Assembly (NCBI GenBank): GCA_030248065.1
Contig: JASAMV010006469.1
Location: forward strand, 1-64,000
Origin: Rhynchonema sp. JSB1_4
Taxonomy: Eukaryota; Nematoda; Chromadorea; Monhysterida; Xyalidae
Direction: 5' to 3'
DNA length: 64,000 nucleotides
Shown here: positions 50,339 through 63,450 of the stretch, in pieces
How positions within the stretch are numbered: position 1 is the first letter of the stretch
Layout of the letters: every line of letters starts with the position of its first letter
Program-made: the position numbers and the translations under genes
The notes under the pieces: model-generated
Databases searched by the model: none
Told to the model about the DNA's origin: nothing
What the model saw: the letters and a program-made list of their open reading frames with translations, nothing else

Positions 50339-53300
50339 CTGCAATAATCGTTTTATTTTTGTGCCGAGCGTGTAGGCAAACAATTGCGCCGCTTTTTCCG
50401 ATGCCTGGCTCGATGATTAGACACCATTGGGACAGTGCCAAAACGTTGGGAACAATGCAGAATTGGGGGGGGGCAAGCACTGTGCGCCTTTGCGATATGA
50501 TAACATAAACTTATACTGAAGCAATATGAATGTATGTATGTACGTGGGTATGGTGACAAAACATATTAACATAAAAAAATTAAGATCTGCCCGCTTGACG
50601 CTGTTTCATTTGTGCTTTTGGTGCATATCGATCAAAGGTGGATGAAGATAACAAAATGGAAAACTGGTCACCGACTATTTTCTACTATTGCGCTCTAGTC
50701 ATTTATCGACAAATCGTTTCAATCAGTGCCATATTTTTACGATGCATTCAAAGTTTCTGTTTTTGATCGCTTGATTCCAGTTTTCGCAAAGTGGCCACAA
50801 CTGGTCCCGACGCTAAATGCAAGGCACTCAATTTGAACTAAGAAATGAGTGGACTTTCTGGCAATACAATAACGATGGGAAACCAGAAACGCTTGGCGCA
50901 TCGTGGCATTGTTGTTTTTCAAAAAGTATACCTTTGTCGAACAAGCAACACTCTTAAAACGGTGCCCGCAAGTGCAGAATGTGCTGAAAATGGACAACTT
51001 TGAGAAACCTTGCTTTTCACCTCAGCACTTTCTGTCGCGATATAATTTCTTTGCAAGAAAAGCGCTTCATGGCACTGAGACTAAGTTCAGAATACTCGTG
51101 TTATGCCACGTCGAGTATACATCCAAAAGGCAAAATGAACCTCATTACCTGCTTTTATGCACGCCCAGGAATCACATACAGGTGCTCATTGTCATTCTAG
51201 CTGGCTACCTACCAGTCAGCTGAGTTTCCCGCTTCGTAAAAAAACGCACAAGTTTCTTGGAAATCTTAGCCCACTAAACTGGGGAACCAGCTGTGGTGCG
51301 TGAGCACGTTCTGTGTACATTACGTATAAATGCATGCGAATTACACCACACTATTTTTTCAAATTCGGATAGTACAGTATAATACATTGGATACCTAATT
51401 TTTCGAGCGCCACGGTTGGACTAGTTGGGGCACGTCGCGCTTTGCTGCTGCGCTTCGGGCTCGTGATCGGGCCGGACTGCTTAATCGCGTGACTTTTGCG
51501 TCTCAAATGGTCGCCGTGCTTGATGAATAGCTGAGACATGCGTCTGTGTGCACTGCCACAATGCGCACTATCTGAAATTTATGTTTGGGGCACCACTTGG
51601 ATTTGAATTTCTTTAAGTTATTTGTGGAGGAATCCAGCAGTAATCTTCAGCATTAGTGTCACTCTTGTTATCATGCCTATTGAATTCAAATATTTTTACG
51701 TGTTTTTCACACAGTTCAATCATATATGTATACCTCACTACGAAGGGATCTGTCAATGAAAATTTGAGTGACACCACTTTGCTTGTCAACACGACTACAA
51801 CTGCGACCGGGGGCATGACTAAGGCATGCGGCACCGACGGGAACCGCTTAATCAGCCACCAAAGCCGTTGCCTTGGATACCAATTGCAAAAATGGCAGTC
51901 TTGTCTGTCACTTGGAAAACATGTTATTGGCACATGTATAATCACGACGAAAACGAAGGAAAGTAAAGGCTTGATGTCTCTCAAAGCCGTGGTGTGATGA
52001 GTAATATATGGAAATGAATAGAAATCAATCAAACAAAAGAAATTTACTGAAAATGAGCACTTTGTGTTGCTGTATATCAAAATCAGGAAAAATATTGTTG
52101 GATTTCAGAAGAAAAACTTATGTCAATAAATCACCAACCTGAATAAGTTGGTATATGGTGTCGTACAGTCACTTCACTGTTGCGTGGGCGGGTGGTTGTT
52201 GCCTCAGGTCAGCACGATGTGTGAGTTACATAATAAAGATGGTTATAAAAGTTTTCAAATAAAACCATATCGCGCATACCGTACCACATAGCGTCAGGCC
52301 ATGGGTGTAACGCCGCTTAGTGCATTAGATCAGGTGAATAAAGGGGATTGATACGCTGGAAAGTACAGCTTCGGTCCGATTTTGGTCAATATTGAATAAA
52401 ATCCCACCCAAATTCCAAACTGACTGCGCGCTGGCGTGTGCGTGCGCGGAAGCGCGTTTTGTTTCCCGTTTGATGCGCGTATGAGAGGTTTTCACCTCAC
52501 TTATAACAATTTATAGAACGTACATATGACAGATCACATTTGGTACTTTGTTGTAAAACTGTAACAGTTACAGTATTGTGCCACCCTATGGATATGATAT
52601 TATTTGCACTGCCGCACGCGCAAACGTGGAGTGAGACTAATATGCACGCAACACACTCACTCATTTCACGCGTCACTTTGAATATGGAAATTTCAGAATC
52701 AACAAAAATGGCCGCCGCGCCGCGAATTGTAAATATGGAAAACTTTCACAATAAAGAGTAGTAACTTTGAGGCGCCACCTGGAGTATATGATCCCGTATT
52801 GCGTAAAAGGGCTGTCGTTTTCACATTTTGTGCTTTGTTGTCTATTTACACAAGGATAAATACCCGAAAAACATTAATATTCGTGACGTGGCGGTTCTCG
52901 TGTGGTCCGCGGAAATAAAAATGGAAACAAAGAACGCTTGTCAGTCAACGACAGGAAAGGGTTTAGGGAAACTTCGTCGGCAAGCGTTGAAAAATATTGT
53001 GCTACGGTTCAGTCCTGGGGCACAGGTTCAGGCCCGGCCATTCAGGCCCGACCGATTCAGGCCCGGCTGGAGCCTAAGCATAAGACAATAAATGGGTCAA
53101 ATATGTGGGGTCTGAATTGGCCGGGCCTAAAAACTTCGGGCTTGAAAAGTTGAAAAATGATTCAACCATGGGGAATAAATTACGCCATCGCAATTCTCAG
53201 TTTTCGGGCTACTATGTACGAGCAGCTCGGGTGCACATGTACAGTAAGTATACTAAACACACCTTGTGGCTCTACAAACATCAATCTAATGTATGTACAT

Positions 53301-54797
53301 ACATAGATGAATCCAAGTGCATACTGTAGCATGCTGGGTCATGGCCACTCTGAACCGCGGTGGACTTGGACTTCAGGAAGCTTCAGCGTGCAGATACTTT
53401 GTAGCTCGTTTCGAGCAGGCTTAGGATCAGGAGCCAACGGAGCTGTTGTCAGTAACATATCACGAATAACAATCACGAATCACGATGTGTTTCTTAGACT
53501 TTAAACCATGCAAGCAACTATGCAAGCGCATGCTGTATCCACGTCATTCTGCCATACTCATATGAACGGTGGCCGGATAGGCTATGTGACGTGTGAAGTG
53601 TACCCCAACACCAAAGTACCAGTCAAGTGCCAGCTTGAATCTCACGCTAGAATTCACACGAGACGTAAGCAAAAGGAAACGCATGGATTGGACTGGACTG
53701 TTACCTTGGGTGCACCAGGTAAGAACACAGGTAGACGACTGAACTGGCATTGGGTACACGCACACGAATTGGACAAGCAAGGTGTTTGACCATTCCGTGC
53801 TTTAATTTTGGGAAACGTGAGTGAACAACATAGCAAAACTTTAGGACTGTAACCCAAGAACCTGCAAAACTGACCTGACATATAAAGGGACGTTTTTGAT
53901 TTCAGAAATCACACGGAAACGCATGTCACTTGCCTCATAATCGGTGTCGGTGTGTGCTTGGTTCTTGTTCATAGTGTGCATATAAGTGTGCCTCTAAATT
54001 ATCGCCGCCAAGTGAAACGGCCCAAGGGGCGATGATGACACAGTAAGTAGCCCTTCACGCCCAAGCTACCGAAAGTCACGCAGTCCCAGTAATCAAAGCC
54101 ACACACCGTGCTTGTGTGGTGGATCGTGGATGAAGGGAAAAGCGGAGCTGGACGGGGCAGCATTGCGGGAAACCCTAAGACTTTTGTTGGGGAAATGTCC
54201 CACTCCTCCAAAATTAAATTTCGATTTTTTATAGAATGCACGGATTGGCTCAGGGTTTGGCCTAAGCCTTAGCCTAAGCCTAATAGAGCCTGAGCCCAAT
54301 TTTCTAGCAAAGTATCTTTCACTGAAAATCAATATGAACCTGTTTAGCAGCGGCCGTTGATGATGTGGAACCTTGTCCGGTGCGCTGACGTTGAGGCGGC
54401 TTCATTTTTGCTTTTGATATCGTCCGGTGAATCTGAATAAAGCAAACTAATATTAATAGGAAGGACACAGTCTGTTTCGGTCTTAGCCTAAGCGCGAGAT
54501 AGAGAAAAGTCAAGTTTCAGGCGTCTTAGGATTTCAAAGGTCCTCCACCAAAAGTCTCTGGGTTTCCCAAAAGGCGTCATGGCGGGAAACATTACGAGGT
54601 GCAGAGCACGTGTACCGCAGAGCAGGGTAGTACCTGGGGGCGAGGGTGGGGGGTCCCCAAATTCATCTATCTATCGTCAACACTTTTTGGCAAATCTTAG
54701 TATTTTTGACACAAAAATCCCTACTTTTTCAGTAAAATAAGTCACTTCAGAAGCTGGCCCTGGTCACTTCACACCGGCCCGGCCCGACCCTCCAAAT

Positions 54798-55660
54798 CAG
54801 AGATCGGAAACGGGCTGGCCCGGCCCGGCCCGGCCCGACCGGGCCGGGCCTTGCCGCGATTTTGGAGTTGATCAACCGGGCCGGGCCGGGCCGGGCCGGA
54901 GATTTGGGGGGACCGGTCCGGCCCGGTCGGTATGCCTAAATTTGAACGAAATTACCATTTTTTGAACCAAAATTTTCAAAATTTTTGCGCTTCGCGCAAT
55001 AACATTTCCTAGTTCTTGATCTTTTCAGTCATCGTTTTGAAGAAAGAAGCAGTAGCTACCCATACCCAGGCCTTTGCTTTGCAGCAATCAACCTACTCGT
55101 ACTGCACCACCAAAAAAGCCTGCCTGCAATCAACCTACCTACTGTAGTACCGACCGGCCGAGCTGGGGGCAGTCGTCCGGGAACAAAATTTTATGTCTAC
55201 ATATTGATGAGAATGTACTCTTAAGCGCTAATTTAGCGCGTCACGCGCGATTTTTCGCCTATATGGAGTGAAAAATACCGATTTTAAACCATTTTGAGCC
55301 AAAAATTATGCCATACCTACTACACTACTGTACCAACCGGGGCGGCGACTTACGTACTGCATCAGGATGGCGCGTCAATCTACCTACCTACCTACCTACC
55401 CTTCCCTCCAGCTGTACCAACCAGTGAAAACAAGTATTCTGCAGAAAATTTTCGAATTTTTTTCAGCTTTTTGGACTTTTTTAGTTTTCAGCCCTTGAAA
55501 ATTGGCTGACCGGGCCGGGCCGGGCCGGGCCGACCTCAAGCCAAAACGGGCCGGGCCGGGCCGACCTGCAGCCCTCCACCGGGCCGGGCCGGGCCGGGCC
55601 GGACTTTTCGCCGACCGGGCCGGGCCGGGCCGACTTTACCCGGCCCGTTTCCGATCTCTG
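54798..55660. mobile_element. hAT-like 863-bp element, right arm only
   Basis: Ends CAGAGATCGGAAACGGGC and inverted GCCCGTTTCCGATCTCTG, flanked on both sides by the 8-bp direct repeat CTCCAAAT. Removing the element and one repeat restores the left-arm sequence. The interior is not a transposase: it is GGGCCGGGCC arrays at both ends, GCGCTTCGCGC-like hairpins and a TACC microsatellite. It is a non-autonomous element that inserted into an existing GGCCGGGCC tract. Confidence 0.88.
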
Positions 55661-56456
55661 CTCCAAATCTCCGGCCCGGCCCGGCCCGGCCCAAAGCCAA
55701 AAGCCCAAAAAACGCGGCCCGGCTCGGCCCGGCCCGAGGTCGGGCCGGCCCGATTGCAACCTCTGGTACAGTATCTCAGTGTTGGGGGATGGGGGGGGGT
55801 TTGGGGAGGGGTAGCCCCCCCGCCCCAGTACACTACAGTGGGTACTCCTCGCCTGGTACAGTACCGTAAAAACCTAAATACAAGGGGGGGCTCTATTAAT
55901 TCACTGACCCCATTTTCAAAAAATTATTTTCGTTTCTCAGCGAGAGCGTTCCAAATCCGGTGTTATTTTCGATCGATATTCCGAGGGGGCTCTATTCCGG
56001 GGGGGGCTCTATTTAGGTTTTTACGGTAGGTCACCCCCCCCCCCCCGATGTTTGGCATGATGGTATTCATATACAGTAGGTATCCCCCCCCGATTTCGCG
56101 GCATTTTCTCAGGCTTCGTTTCTTTTTGTCTCGGATTTTGTGACTCATCGACCGGCCGGGCCGAAGTTTTGGGATGGGTCAAATTTTCGACCTCAAAACA
56201 TGATTTTTCTTCAAATTTGGGTCTCCCCCTTCCCCCCGCCCGGATAAGGTAAAATATGTCTGTTCTCCCTCCCTGCGCAAAAAGTGGGGTACCGCCTATT
56301 CCCCCACCGGACCGGGAACTACCCTGCCCCCTCCGGACCAGGAACTAGGCTCGTCGTACATGTGCATGAAAGTGTTTTTTGTTTTTTTGCCAGATTGGTG
56401 TTTCGATCACGTCCCCACGCGCAAGATCGAAACGGAGTACAACGAAAACACAAAAA

Positions 56457-59392
56457 ATGGAGATGACCAACGAAATGAAAATGCAGCTTTACGAGAATGG
56501 AGCTTTCCTTGTGCGTTTGTTTCCCATCCCAGTTTGTTGTGCTGATATTTTCGCAGCCCGCCTCTGACTTTCGAAAATGACCGAAAGACACTGAGAGACA
56601 GAACGGAAACCAGTGGTGTCGTTGGGGGGACCCCTTAGTATCAGTATCCGAGATTTTTTATTTTGGGAGGCAACCCCCCCCTGGTATCTGAGATTTTTTA
56701 TTTTGGGTATCCGGTATCCGCAAATTTTGGATTTTGGGTATCCGGTATCTTGACTTTTTGATTTCCCAACGACACCACTGACGGAAACCAACCAGGATAC
56801 CGGACAGGAATAGAACGCAATTAAAAAATAACGACTCGATACTGTCTTGCTGCTGCGGTTTGCGTCAATTCCCGGCCGCTTACCCGTCGAAGTGGTTGGG
56901 AAGTGAAAGTCTCCGAACGCAAAATACATACAAAGCCTCGTAAAAACGCGCGGTAGGGCGTATGATTTCGCGACTCGGTGTATTTCAGATTTTCTTGGAA
57001 TTCCCGGAAGGCGCTGAGTTCGGTATTGATTTCATGTCGTGGACGGTTGGGCCAAAGTTCAAGGGACTGAAAATGATTCCGCCCGGACTGCATTTTGTGT
57101 ACTTCAGGTGTGGTTCTTTGATATCTCCGTTCCATAGTTTTTTAGACACTTTTTAGGTGCAATTTGCACCTAAAAAATCAGAATTGCACCTAAAAATTCA
57201 GGGCAAGCTTGCACCTAACATTTTGAGCCCTTATTTCCTTAATTTAGCATTTATACAGCATCTTTTAAACCTGGCCCGCCACTATTGATATTTGAAAATT
57301 TTGGACTGTTTTTATGATCTATTACTGTTGCCGACATCGAGACGAACAAGGTTTATATACGTGACTTTTCCATTAAGTGCCGATTTAATGCCGAAATTAA
57401 TCCATAAACACCGGTTCACGGGAACAAAATTCCAAAAAAATAGATACCAGGGGTCCTGTGATCGACCATAAATGATGGTATATTTTCACAGCTGCCAATC
57501 GGCGCCCGGGGCCGGTGATCACGCGCCTCGAATTGGATTTTTCCACAATTTTCACTCGGGCGAAATTCTCGTTCGTAAATGGGACAAGAAAATGGAAGAT
57601 CTGTTGCCCGAAGATTCCGTTGGCACTGAAGAGGTTGGGCTATTTATATTTGTTTTGTTTTCTTTCGGCCCACCTGGCACATTTTGCGTGAATTAAAGCA
57701 ACGCTTTTCAGATTGAGAGGCTGCGCGCGAATCTAAAAGCTTTGGACAGCTCGCTTGGGCCATATCCATTTGAAACGTACAAGAAGTGGTATTCGCTTGC
57801 CGGCCACATCACGACGGACTTAGGTTAAAGGCGCTTTCGTTCTTATTTTTTCGACTTCTAGTTTCGTAAGTCTGGCGCAATGACACCAACAAAAATACAA
57901 AATTAAAAACTGTTTAAAAAACAATTTTATTACTGCAGCGCATGAATTATCGCCCGAGTGCGGTCGCATATCGACGCAATGCGAACTGGTCACACAAGAA
58001 CAACTGGTGGGTGGTGCGAATTCGAATCGCGTTGATAGACAACATCCCGTTCGCATGCGATTCACGGATGCGCAGGTTTGGGTTTTTGGTATTTTTTTGT
58101 GTTTTTGCTCACTCTCGCTTTCTTTCGTGCGTTGCAGTTCCTGCCTCTGGGAGTGCAAGACATGGGTTCGTTTTTCCACGTCGGATTCCTGGAAATTAAT
58201 GTTGTTGTAGATATTGCACGATTTATGCCAATTTTGCGCTGTGAAGGCGCTAATTTTGCGGCCATGTTTTGTATATTTAGACAGGCGCAAACGCAACCCT
58301 TTAGCCTTCTTGGTTGACCCAGAAGTACGCCTTGCGTTTAGGTGGTGGATGCACTCAAAAGAATGCCTTGGTTCCACCTGACCACTACACTTGTTAACCG
58401 CGCCCATAGTGTTTTATTCTAAGTTTTTTAACATGATGCGCTACGTTTATTGTGCTCAGGGACTGCCAATCATGAAAGTGGCGCCCGGGTCGCAACTTCG
58501 TTTCCACGTCATTCCACTGAATCGAGTGCCATCCGGATGCCAAGGCTCGGACGTGACCAAACATTCATTGGATGCAACCAATCAGCTACGACGATTTGCG
58601 CAATCGGCGTATCCGGGCTCAGACAAGGAGTCGACCATGCGAATACTCGGCGAACTGCAGTTCGCGTTTGTCGTCTTTTTGGTCGGACAGGTGCGGCGTT
58701 TGTGTCTTTGTCAGTGTGTATTGTTTACTCTTTGTTGTCGGAGTCGGGGAAATCAGGCAATTCCATAAATCGAAGCTTATCAGTCACGCAGGCGTAAATG
58801 GAGAAAAAGCTCGTAGAAATCAATCGCGATTGAATGAAAAGCTTCGTGACGTCAACTAACTCAACAAACGGCGTCTTGAGCCTATTGCGTGTACGATGGT
58901 TGGCGTGGTTTTGATCACAAAGGTGTTACCGCTTGGTAATCGGATCTAATACGATTGATCACTTCAACAGAATCGGAACGGAATTGGGCCGACCTGAATG
59001 ATATGATTGGTCTGGGCAGTGGGGACACCCGATCACCAAACTTGGCCAAGGTTACTAATTGTTGTTTTAATCTTTGCCAGGTCTACGCTGGTTTCGACCA
59101 ATGGAAGCAACTGGTGCATCTGTTGTGTTCGTGCGTGGATGCACTACGCACCGACACCGACCTGTACATGCAGCTGTTGATGGTGCTACATTTCCAGTTG
59201 AAAGAGTGTCCGCGCGACTTTTTCGTCGACATTGTCACCAGGGACAATTTCCTGACCGAAAGTCTGGGCAATCTATTTGCAAATCTCGAAACGACCACAG
59301 GAGTTGACGGCGCACTTTTGGAAAAGGCGCGAAAATTCAAACTCTATCTCACAAGACATTTTAAATGGCATTTTGAGGCCGTCAATGAGTGA
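56457..59392 (+). CDS. AAR2: AAR2, U5 snRNP assembly factor (right-arm copy)
   Basis: Exons 56457-56510, 56989-57107, 57492-57633, 57712-57823, 57939-58075, 58138-58152 (alternatively to about 58165), 58460-58690 and 59081-59392. Phases agree when the 15-bp micro-exon is used. Family text is strong: EFPEGAEFGIDFMSWTVGPK then FKGLKMIPPGLHFVY; LGPYPFETYKKW; GSDVTKHSLD; ILGELQFAFVVFLVGQVYAG; then CPRDFFVDIVTRDNFLTESL and KARKFKLYLTRHFKWHFEA. These align with metazoan AAR2 from the N-terminal beta domain to the helical C-terminus. AAR2 binds Prp8 during cytoplasmic U5 snRNP maturation. Intron 1 contains a hAT-like MITE. Confidence 0.93.
56611..56780. mobile_element. hAT-like MITE in AAR2 intron 1 (right arm)
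   Basis: Same insertion as 38252-38424, with the same 8-bp direct repeat (ACGGAAAC on this strand). Being shared, it predates the split between arms. Confidence 0.85.
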
Positions 59393-59665
59393 TACTTGCA
59401 TAGTTGTCTTCATTCGTGAAAGAACGGTTGTTTATGGAGATTCAAATATCGTGCAACCTAAACAAAATAATGATAATCAATTCAATAATATGACAAAAGT
59501 GATGGGTATTGCAAGATTGGTATAAAACTTGTGATCGGGTCGTATCAACCTTGATCACGTGACTTTTCTTGGTAGAAGTCACGTGACAAAGATCGATCCC
59601 TCTTCAGCATCAGCTTTGACAATACGACCGCGATATAATAACACTCACGCTGAAGCGACGTCTTT

Positions 59666-61573
59666 TCACTGCAAAACACATCCACCTTTCTTTTCTTCCG
59701 GAGGCTTGTCCTTGTCATCTGCTTTCGTCTCGGTCTTCTTTTTTTCGTCTGTCTTTTGCTCTGGTTTCGGTTCGGCTTCCGTTTTTTCCTCTGCTGGTTT
59801 GTCCGTCGTCGCGTCTTTTGCTGGTTTGTCTTCGGTGGTTTTCGGTTGTTCAGTTGCTGCTTTTTTCTTCTTTGTTGTTGTTTCTTGTTTGACCGGTGCC
59901 TGTTGCTTCTGTTGCGCCGCCAGCTTCTCTTGTTTTCGTTTCTCTATCTGGGACGTATCCGACAGGTCCGGTTTCCTTGTATTGTATCCCCACGATCGAG
60001 ACGTGCTTGTGTGCAGACCGGAATTGCTGTAACCTGCACGCGGGTGGGGGAAGTTGGAATGTTGAGGCGTATTTGGATGCGAAAGGTGATATTAGACAGA
60101 CCCTTCTTGTTGGTTGATCCCTGATTGGGTACGAGCATCAGCACGACTGGTGATTGGCCGCCCCCAGCCACGTGCACGCCGGTGTGCGCTCCTGTGCAAT
60201 GATGGAGTCGAGTTGGAGAACAGTTACTCAGAATGACGTACATCCAGTCATCTGGTGCCTTCAAACACTGATGATGATCTGGTGCACCGGATCCCTTGCA
60301 CAGCAAGGATATGTATGACAATGGCCAGAACTAGGGTTCAAATGAGATCCCGATGCCGAAGCTTGGAATCTCGAGTTTGGGACCCGATCCCTAAAGTTTC
60401 AAAATAAATCTCGACGCCGGTGTCGACCGCTTAACGCGATCCCGAAATTTTTCGAGCATGATTAAAAATAATTACTTAGATCCCGATCCCAAACTTTTGG
60501 CCAGAAAATTTATCGACTTAGTACTGAGGATCGGAAGGTATCGGGTATCGGTACCCAAAAAGTATGGGGTATCGGCATGTTTTTTAACGATATTACACTC
60601 TTCTCAAAATCAGCTCTGCAGATATTCATTGTTTTATGAACAGAAAAATTTTAAAATGTACGTGGGAGCTGTTTTCATGTTGCATGACACAACACCAGAG
60701 CACGATTTTTATGAAAAAACTGTTGCGCGCAGTACTCAATATAGCTGTCTCAAAAAATCCCGCGCGACGTTTGTCAAAAATTGCATTTTGCTATAAAAAC
60801 AGTATTTTATCGGTATTTTGGCACTATCGGGTCATTTTCGAATTATCTGTTAGGGCGCCCTTAGTCACAGTGGAAAATGGAAATGGAAATGCAAAAGATA
60901 ATCTATGTCCAAGTTTTCCATTTCCAATATGACTAAGGGCATACTGGAAAATGGAAATGAAATAAAACATTTACTGAAAAACATGTTCTGTTCCACTCAG
61001 TTCTCGGCCGCTGATTGGTCAAATTTCACACAGAAAATGTTTTGTTTCATTTCCATTTTCCATTTCCAGTATGCCCTTAGTCATATTGGAAATGGAAATG
61101 GAAAACTTGGACATAGAATATTTTTTTGCATTTCCATTTTCCACTATGACTAAGGGCGCCCTTATTGAGTTTTTTTATGTATTACGGGGTATCGGCACTT
61201 GGCAAGTATCGGGTATCGGCACACATACCTCTCGATACCGATCCCTACTTATGTATTAGTACCGATCCCGGTCAATGGGGCGATTTTGTTTGGACCCTAG
61301 TTGAAAGCACTCACCCATCGGTACGCCGGGGTGTTGAGGCTGCAACGGATGGTAGCTACCGCCCATTGGCGCAGGGAATCTAAACGTGCAGCAGTGGTAT
61401 TTTCGGAAAGTGATCGGAAGAACATTACAAAATGTAAAAGTCGACGAATTATGTGATACTAACGACATTGCGCCTCCCGGTGGAGCGTTGTGCATGTACC
61501 CTCCACCACTAGCCCCGTATTGTTGCAGATTCGGTTGGGATTGATAGCCGCCGTAAGCTTGCTGTTGGTACAT
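59666..61573 (-). CDS. Low-complexity protein with C-terminal CaaX box (right-arm copy)
   Basis: Mirror of 33548-35359, starting MYQQQAYGGYQSQPNLQQYG at 61573 and ending GGCVLQ with the stop at 59666-59668. It has a short in-frame insertion adding Lys/Gln residues in the QQAPVKQ region, and some substitutions. The short last intron is kept. The large intron contains the foldback at 60851-61164 instead of the left-arm element. Confidence 0.68.
60851..61164. mobile_element. Harbinger-like foldback element, right arm only
   Basis: Ends GGGCGCCCTTAGTCA and inverted TGACTAAGGGCGCCC, each flanked by TTA, the 3-bp TWA duplication of PIF/Harbinger elements. Inside, a second inverted pair (CTAAGGGCATACTGGAAAAT and its complement) nests within the first. 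No coding sequence. Confidence 0.8.
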
Positions 61574-62594
61574 CGGCTCAATTCAACCGTGTTTTGAACA
61601 AGAACGAGCAATAATTAAATTACTTGAAGAGAAAGGCTAAAGATAGTATTGCTGCACATGAGCAAGATTGTTGGCTTGTGTTGATGTTGGGTATTCGCGT
61701 CACACGGGCCTGTATAAACACATGAGTTTCGTTTTCTGTTGGTTTCCAGTTGGTGTTATTGTTCTACGCGTCAGAGATCCATGGCAACATAGTGTAGGTA
61801 TGTACATACATAGTCAGGTGTCAATGACCCAATACTTTGAGTGCTTCATCGATCTTGGTTTTGTACTTTTAAAAAAACGTGCATGCCGAACCGAACACAC
61901 ATTTGGGAAGGTGAAAAGGTTCTGTCACACAACGCGCTTCGCTTCACATCACTGTTTGAAACCATCTTTGTGTGACCTATTGCCTGTTCTCGTTTCCACC
62001 TGCCTGAAGAATGTCAACTGCAGTCGCAGTCAACTAACGAACACCAGTTGGTCCGCAGAACTTTGGCTTTCCAGTGGGCGTGCAAAAGTTCAGTCAGTCA
62101 GGAGAGTCCAATATGTGCCGCAAAGGAAACCTACACGATGCAGGGAACAAAGTTGGCGTTGAGAACACGCACTAGAGGATATGGAGAAAAACACTGGCAC
62201 GTGGTATTTATGTACATATTTGCCATGTCACACACGTCCAGCTATGTCTAATTGACATAATGGCTTCTTAATGTTGGATTTACTTGTGTCATGTGAGGTC
62301 GTGGGTAAAGTTCGAGCCAGGATAATCACTTGATTTATTGCGTATTGTTGACCTCGATGGGTCGCTTTCTTCAAAGGCACGTACATATTTCCAGATTTGT
62401 TGATATGTTACAGTAGTAACATCCTGTCACGTCTGATTTTAACATGGGAGCAACATTGTTGTTCATAGGAGTCAACCGAGCCGGACATGAATTCTAAACC
62501 GAACTTTTGTTGAGTTTCTAAAGCCGTCACATCACAGCACTGTTCTCAGGTGTGGATCCGTCCATGGTGTTCACAGAGCCGCGTCATCAGCCAT

Positions 62595-62702
62595 GGGTGG
62601 GGTCGAAAATCCCGGAAAAAAATCCCGAAAAAAAAAATCCCGGGATTTTTCGTTTCGGGATTTTTTTTCGGGATTTTTTTTTCGGGATTTTCGACGGCCA
62701 CC
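62595..62702. mobile_element. 108-bp self-complementary insertion, right arm only
   Basis: Flanked by the 8-bp direct repeat TCAGCCAT (62587-62594 and 62703-62710). Ends GGTGGGGTCGAAAATCCCG and inverted CGGGATTTTCGACGGCCACC. The interior is repeats of GGGATTTTTTTTC and its complement. It splits a stretch that is continuous in both left-arm units. Confidence 0.85.
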
Positions 62703-63194
62703 TCAGCCATTCACGCAGCCTCAGTCCATCTACACAAATGGATTGAAGCTGTTGCGAAATCATTCGGGCTCTTCTCGTGAGGCTCTTGTCAAGAAATGCA
62801 CGGAATTCCGATAGAACAGCATTGATAATTTGATTCGCTGTTCTTAGAAAAGCAAACTGCGGCGTTGTATAAGTACATATTTGCGCAATTTTTATGTCCT
62901 GGCGACAAATCGTTCATCGTTCTTATTTTTGTGTCAAATATGCATGTATATTGTACAACTAATGCGTCTAAAATACGATCAAATCTCGAATTTATTTGTG
63001 AAGAGTACATGACAAAAAATATAGGCAAAATGGGTATGTGCATACAATATGCGCGAAAAACGTAGTGGAATGCTGAAGTCGGTTACACAGTTGGAGAACA
63101 GTTACTGAGACTGACGTACAATCCAGCCATCTGGTGCTTTCAAGCACTGACGCTGACGTGGGACACCAAGGTAATCACAATCACAATAGTCAAA

Positions 63195-63450
63195 ACCGCT
63201 CACCCATCGGTACGCCGTGGTGTTGAGGCTGCAACGGATGGTAGCCAGGCCCATTGGAGCAGGAAATCTGAAAGTGTGCAAAACAGTGCTTTCAGAAAGC
63301 TATCGCAAAAACGTTAGAAACGCAAATAGTCGACGAATTATGTGAAACTGACGACATGATTCCTCCTGGTCGAGCGTTGTGCATGAACCCTCCACCACTA
63401 GCCCCGTATTGTTGCAGATTCGGTTGGGATTGGTAGCCGCCGTACTCGGC
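63195..63450 (-). pseudogene. Broken duplicate of the first CaaX-protein exons (right arm)
   Basis: Mirror of 31366-31608, with the same missing initiator region and the same one-base loss in the second exon. The duplication and its decay therefore predate the separation of the arms. Confidence 0.6.

Noticed and set aside
55502..56029. 175-codon Arg/Pro/Gly-rich frame
   Set aside because: Translated GGGCCGGGCC array within and beside the hAT-like element.
57820..58407. 195-codon minus-strand frame opposite AAR2
   Set aside because: Antisense shadow of AAR2 exons 57939-58075 and following introns.
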